From Macrostomum hystrix (Eukaryota; Platyhelminthes; Macrostomidae), in contig CATNEN010000014.1 of the NCBI GenBank assembly GCA_950097015.1, positions 434,001-498,000 of the forward strand: DNA of 64,000 bases. The letters are read 5' to 3'. The notes beneath the pieces are model-generated. The model was not told the origin of the DNA. It made no database searches and was given only the letters and a program-made list of their open reading frames with translations. Of the stretch, positions 63,861-64,000 are shown in pieces. A program made the translations under genes and the position numbers. How positions within the stretch are numbered: position 1 is the stretch's first letter; the number at the start of each line of letters is the position of its first letter.

Positions 63861-64000
63861 CTATGCTTTCCGCTGCTGTTTTGCAATAAAGTGTGGTCTG
63901 CGATTCGCAGTTTCATTCAGCCGCCGCAGCCATTCGAAAAGGCCTGTTTTGGTCACGTATTTCTCTTGCATTGTTTGAAAAATCTCTGCGTCTATTCGCC
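63861..64000 (-). CDS. C-terminal exon of an unidentified convergent gene (partial)
   Basis: On the minus strand a frame is open from the window edge for 45 codons to TAG at 63861-63863. It reads IDAEIFQTMQEKYVTKTGLF and then EWLRRLNETANRRPHFIAKQ. Amphipathic helix-like composition and balanced residues look like a real protein end, and the exon overlaps the GPCR 3' UTR and its AATAAA. It could also be a chance frame of this modest length. No family recognised; the rest lies outside the window. Confidence 0.4.
   Translation of the reverse strand, partial: RIDAEIFQTMQEKYVTKTGLFEWLRRLNETANRRPHFIAKQQRKA
63885..63890 (+). terminator. Polyadenylation signal of the GPCR gene
   Basis: AATAAA in TTGCAATAAAGTGTGG, about 150 bp after the stop at 63738, followed by a GT-rich stretch. 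Confidence 0.7.

Overview
This is a stretch of invertebrate nuclear genome. Host genes are split by spliceosomal introns (GT-AG, with one GC-AG), encode animal-type proteins (PTPA, PPIL2, PDCD6/ALG-2, PSMG1, a C2H2 zinc-finger protein, SLC38A11, a divergent beta-tubulin, a class A GPCR), use GC-rich codons, and lie in AT-rich spacers. About a quarter of the window is tandem repeat: some twenty unrelated, locus-specific arrays with units of 4 to 88 bp, many filling introns. Nearly every host ATG is preceded within 2-48 nt by a CAG 3' splice site, which fits spliced-leader trans-splicing. With the satellite load this suggests a lophotrochozoan such as a free-living (macrostomid-type) flatworm, but the species cannot be proved from this sequence.

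Layout. 1-4 kb: PTPA, minus strand, three exons, both introns packed with minisatellite. 4.4-10.6 kb: PPIL2 (U-box cyclophilin), minus strand, five exons, three of four introns filled by different arrays. 10.7-11.6 kb: a 40-bp array. 12.1-13.4 kb: PDCD6, minus strand, whose last coding segment including the stop codon is tandemly repeated downstream with an 87-bp period. 13.4-17.2 kb: 62-bp and 88-bp arrays and AT-rich sequence. 17.2-19.2 kb: C2H2 zinc-finger gene, minus. 19.8-20.9 kb: PSMG1 proteasome assembly chaperone, minus. 21-25.7 kb: AT-rich repeats including a ~155-bp inverted repeat pair. 25.7 kb: a small membrane protein, minus. 26-30 kb: 46-bp and 80-bp arrays.

30466-44585: a 14.1-kb Maverick/Polinton (adintovirus-like) element, apparently intact. 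It has ~486-bp terminal inverted repeats, begins AG and ends CT, and is flanked by a perfect 6-bp target-site duplication (CCAGTC) inside a 48-bp minisatellite that it splits. It carries a DDE integrase, protein-primed-type family B DNA polymerase, adenain-like protease, FtsK/HerA-type packaging ATPase, double-jelly-roll capsid candidate, penton-like protein, a pX-like core peptide, a parvovirus-type phospholipase A2, a membrane protein with tandem PSAP motifs, a coiled-coil protein and several unassigned proteins. No reading frame of the set is broken, so it looks like an integrated virus-like transposon able to encode replication, integration and virion parts.

45-46.7 kb: another satellite and a doubtful small gene. 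47.9-56.3 kb: SLC38A11, plus strand, nine exons; its fifth intron holds a 60-bp array and, on the opposite strand, a complete nested gene for a very divergent beta-tubulin. 56.3-61.4 kb: AT-rich sequence with a candidate secreted peptide gene and a tRNA-derived SINE. 61.4-63.7 kb: a GPCR with an unusually long basic cytoplasmic tail, plus strand. At the right edge the last exon of an unidentified convergent minus-strand gene overlaps the GPCR 3' UTR.
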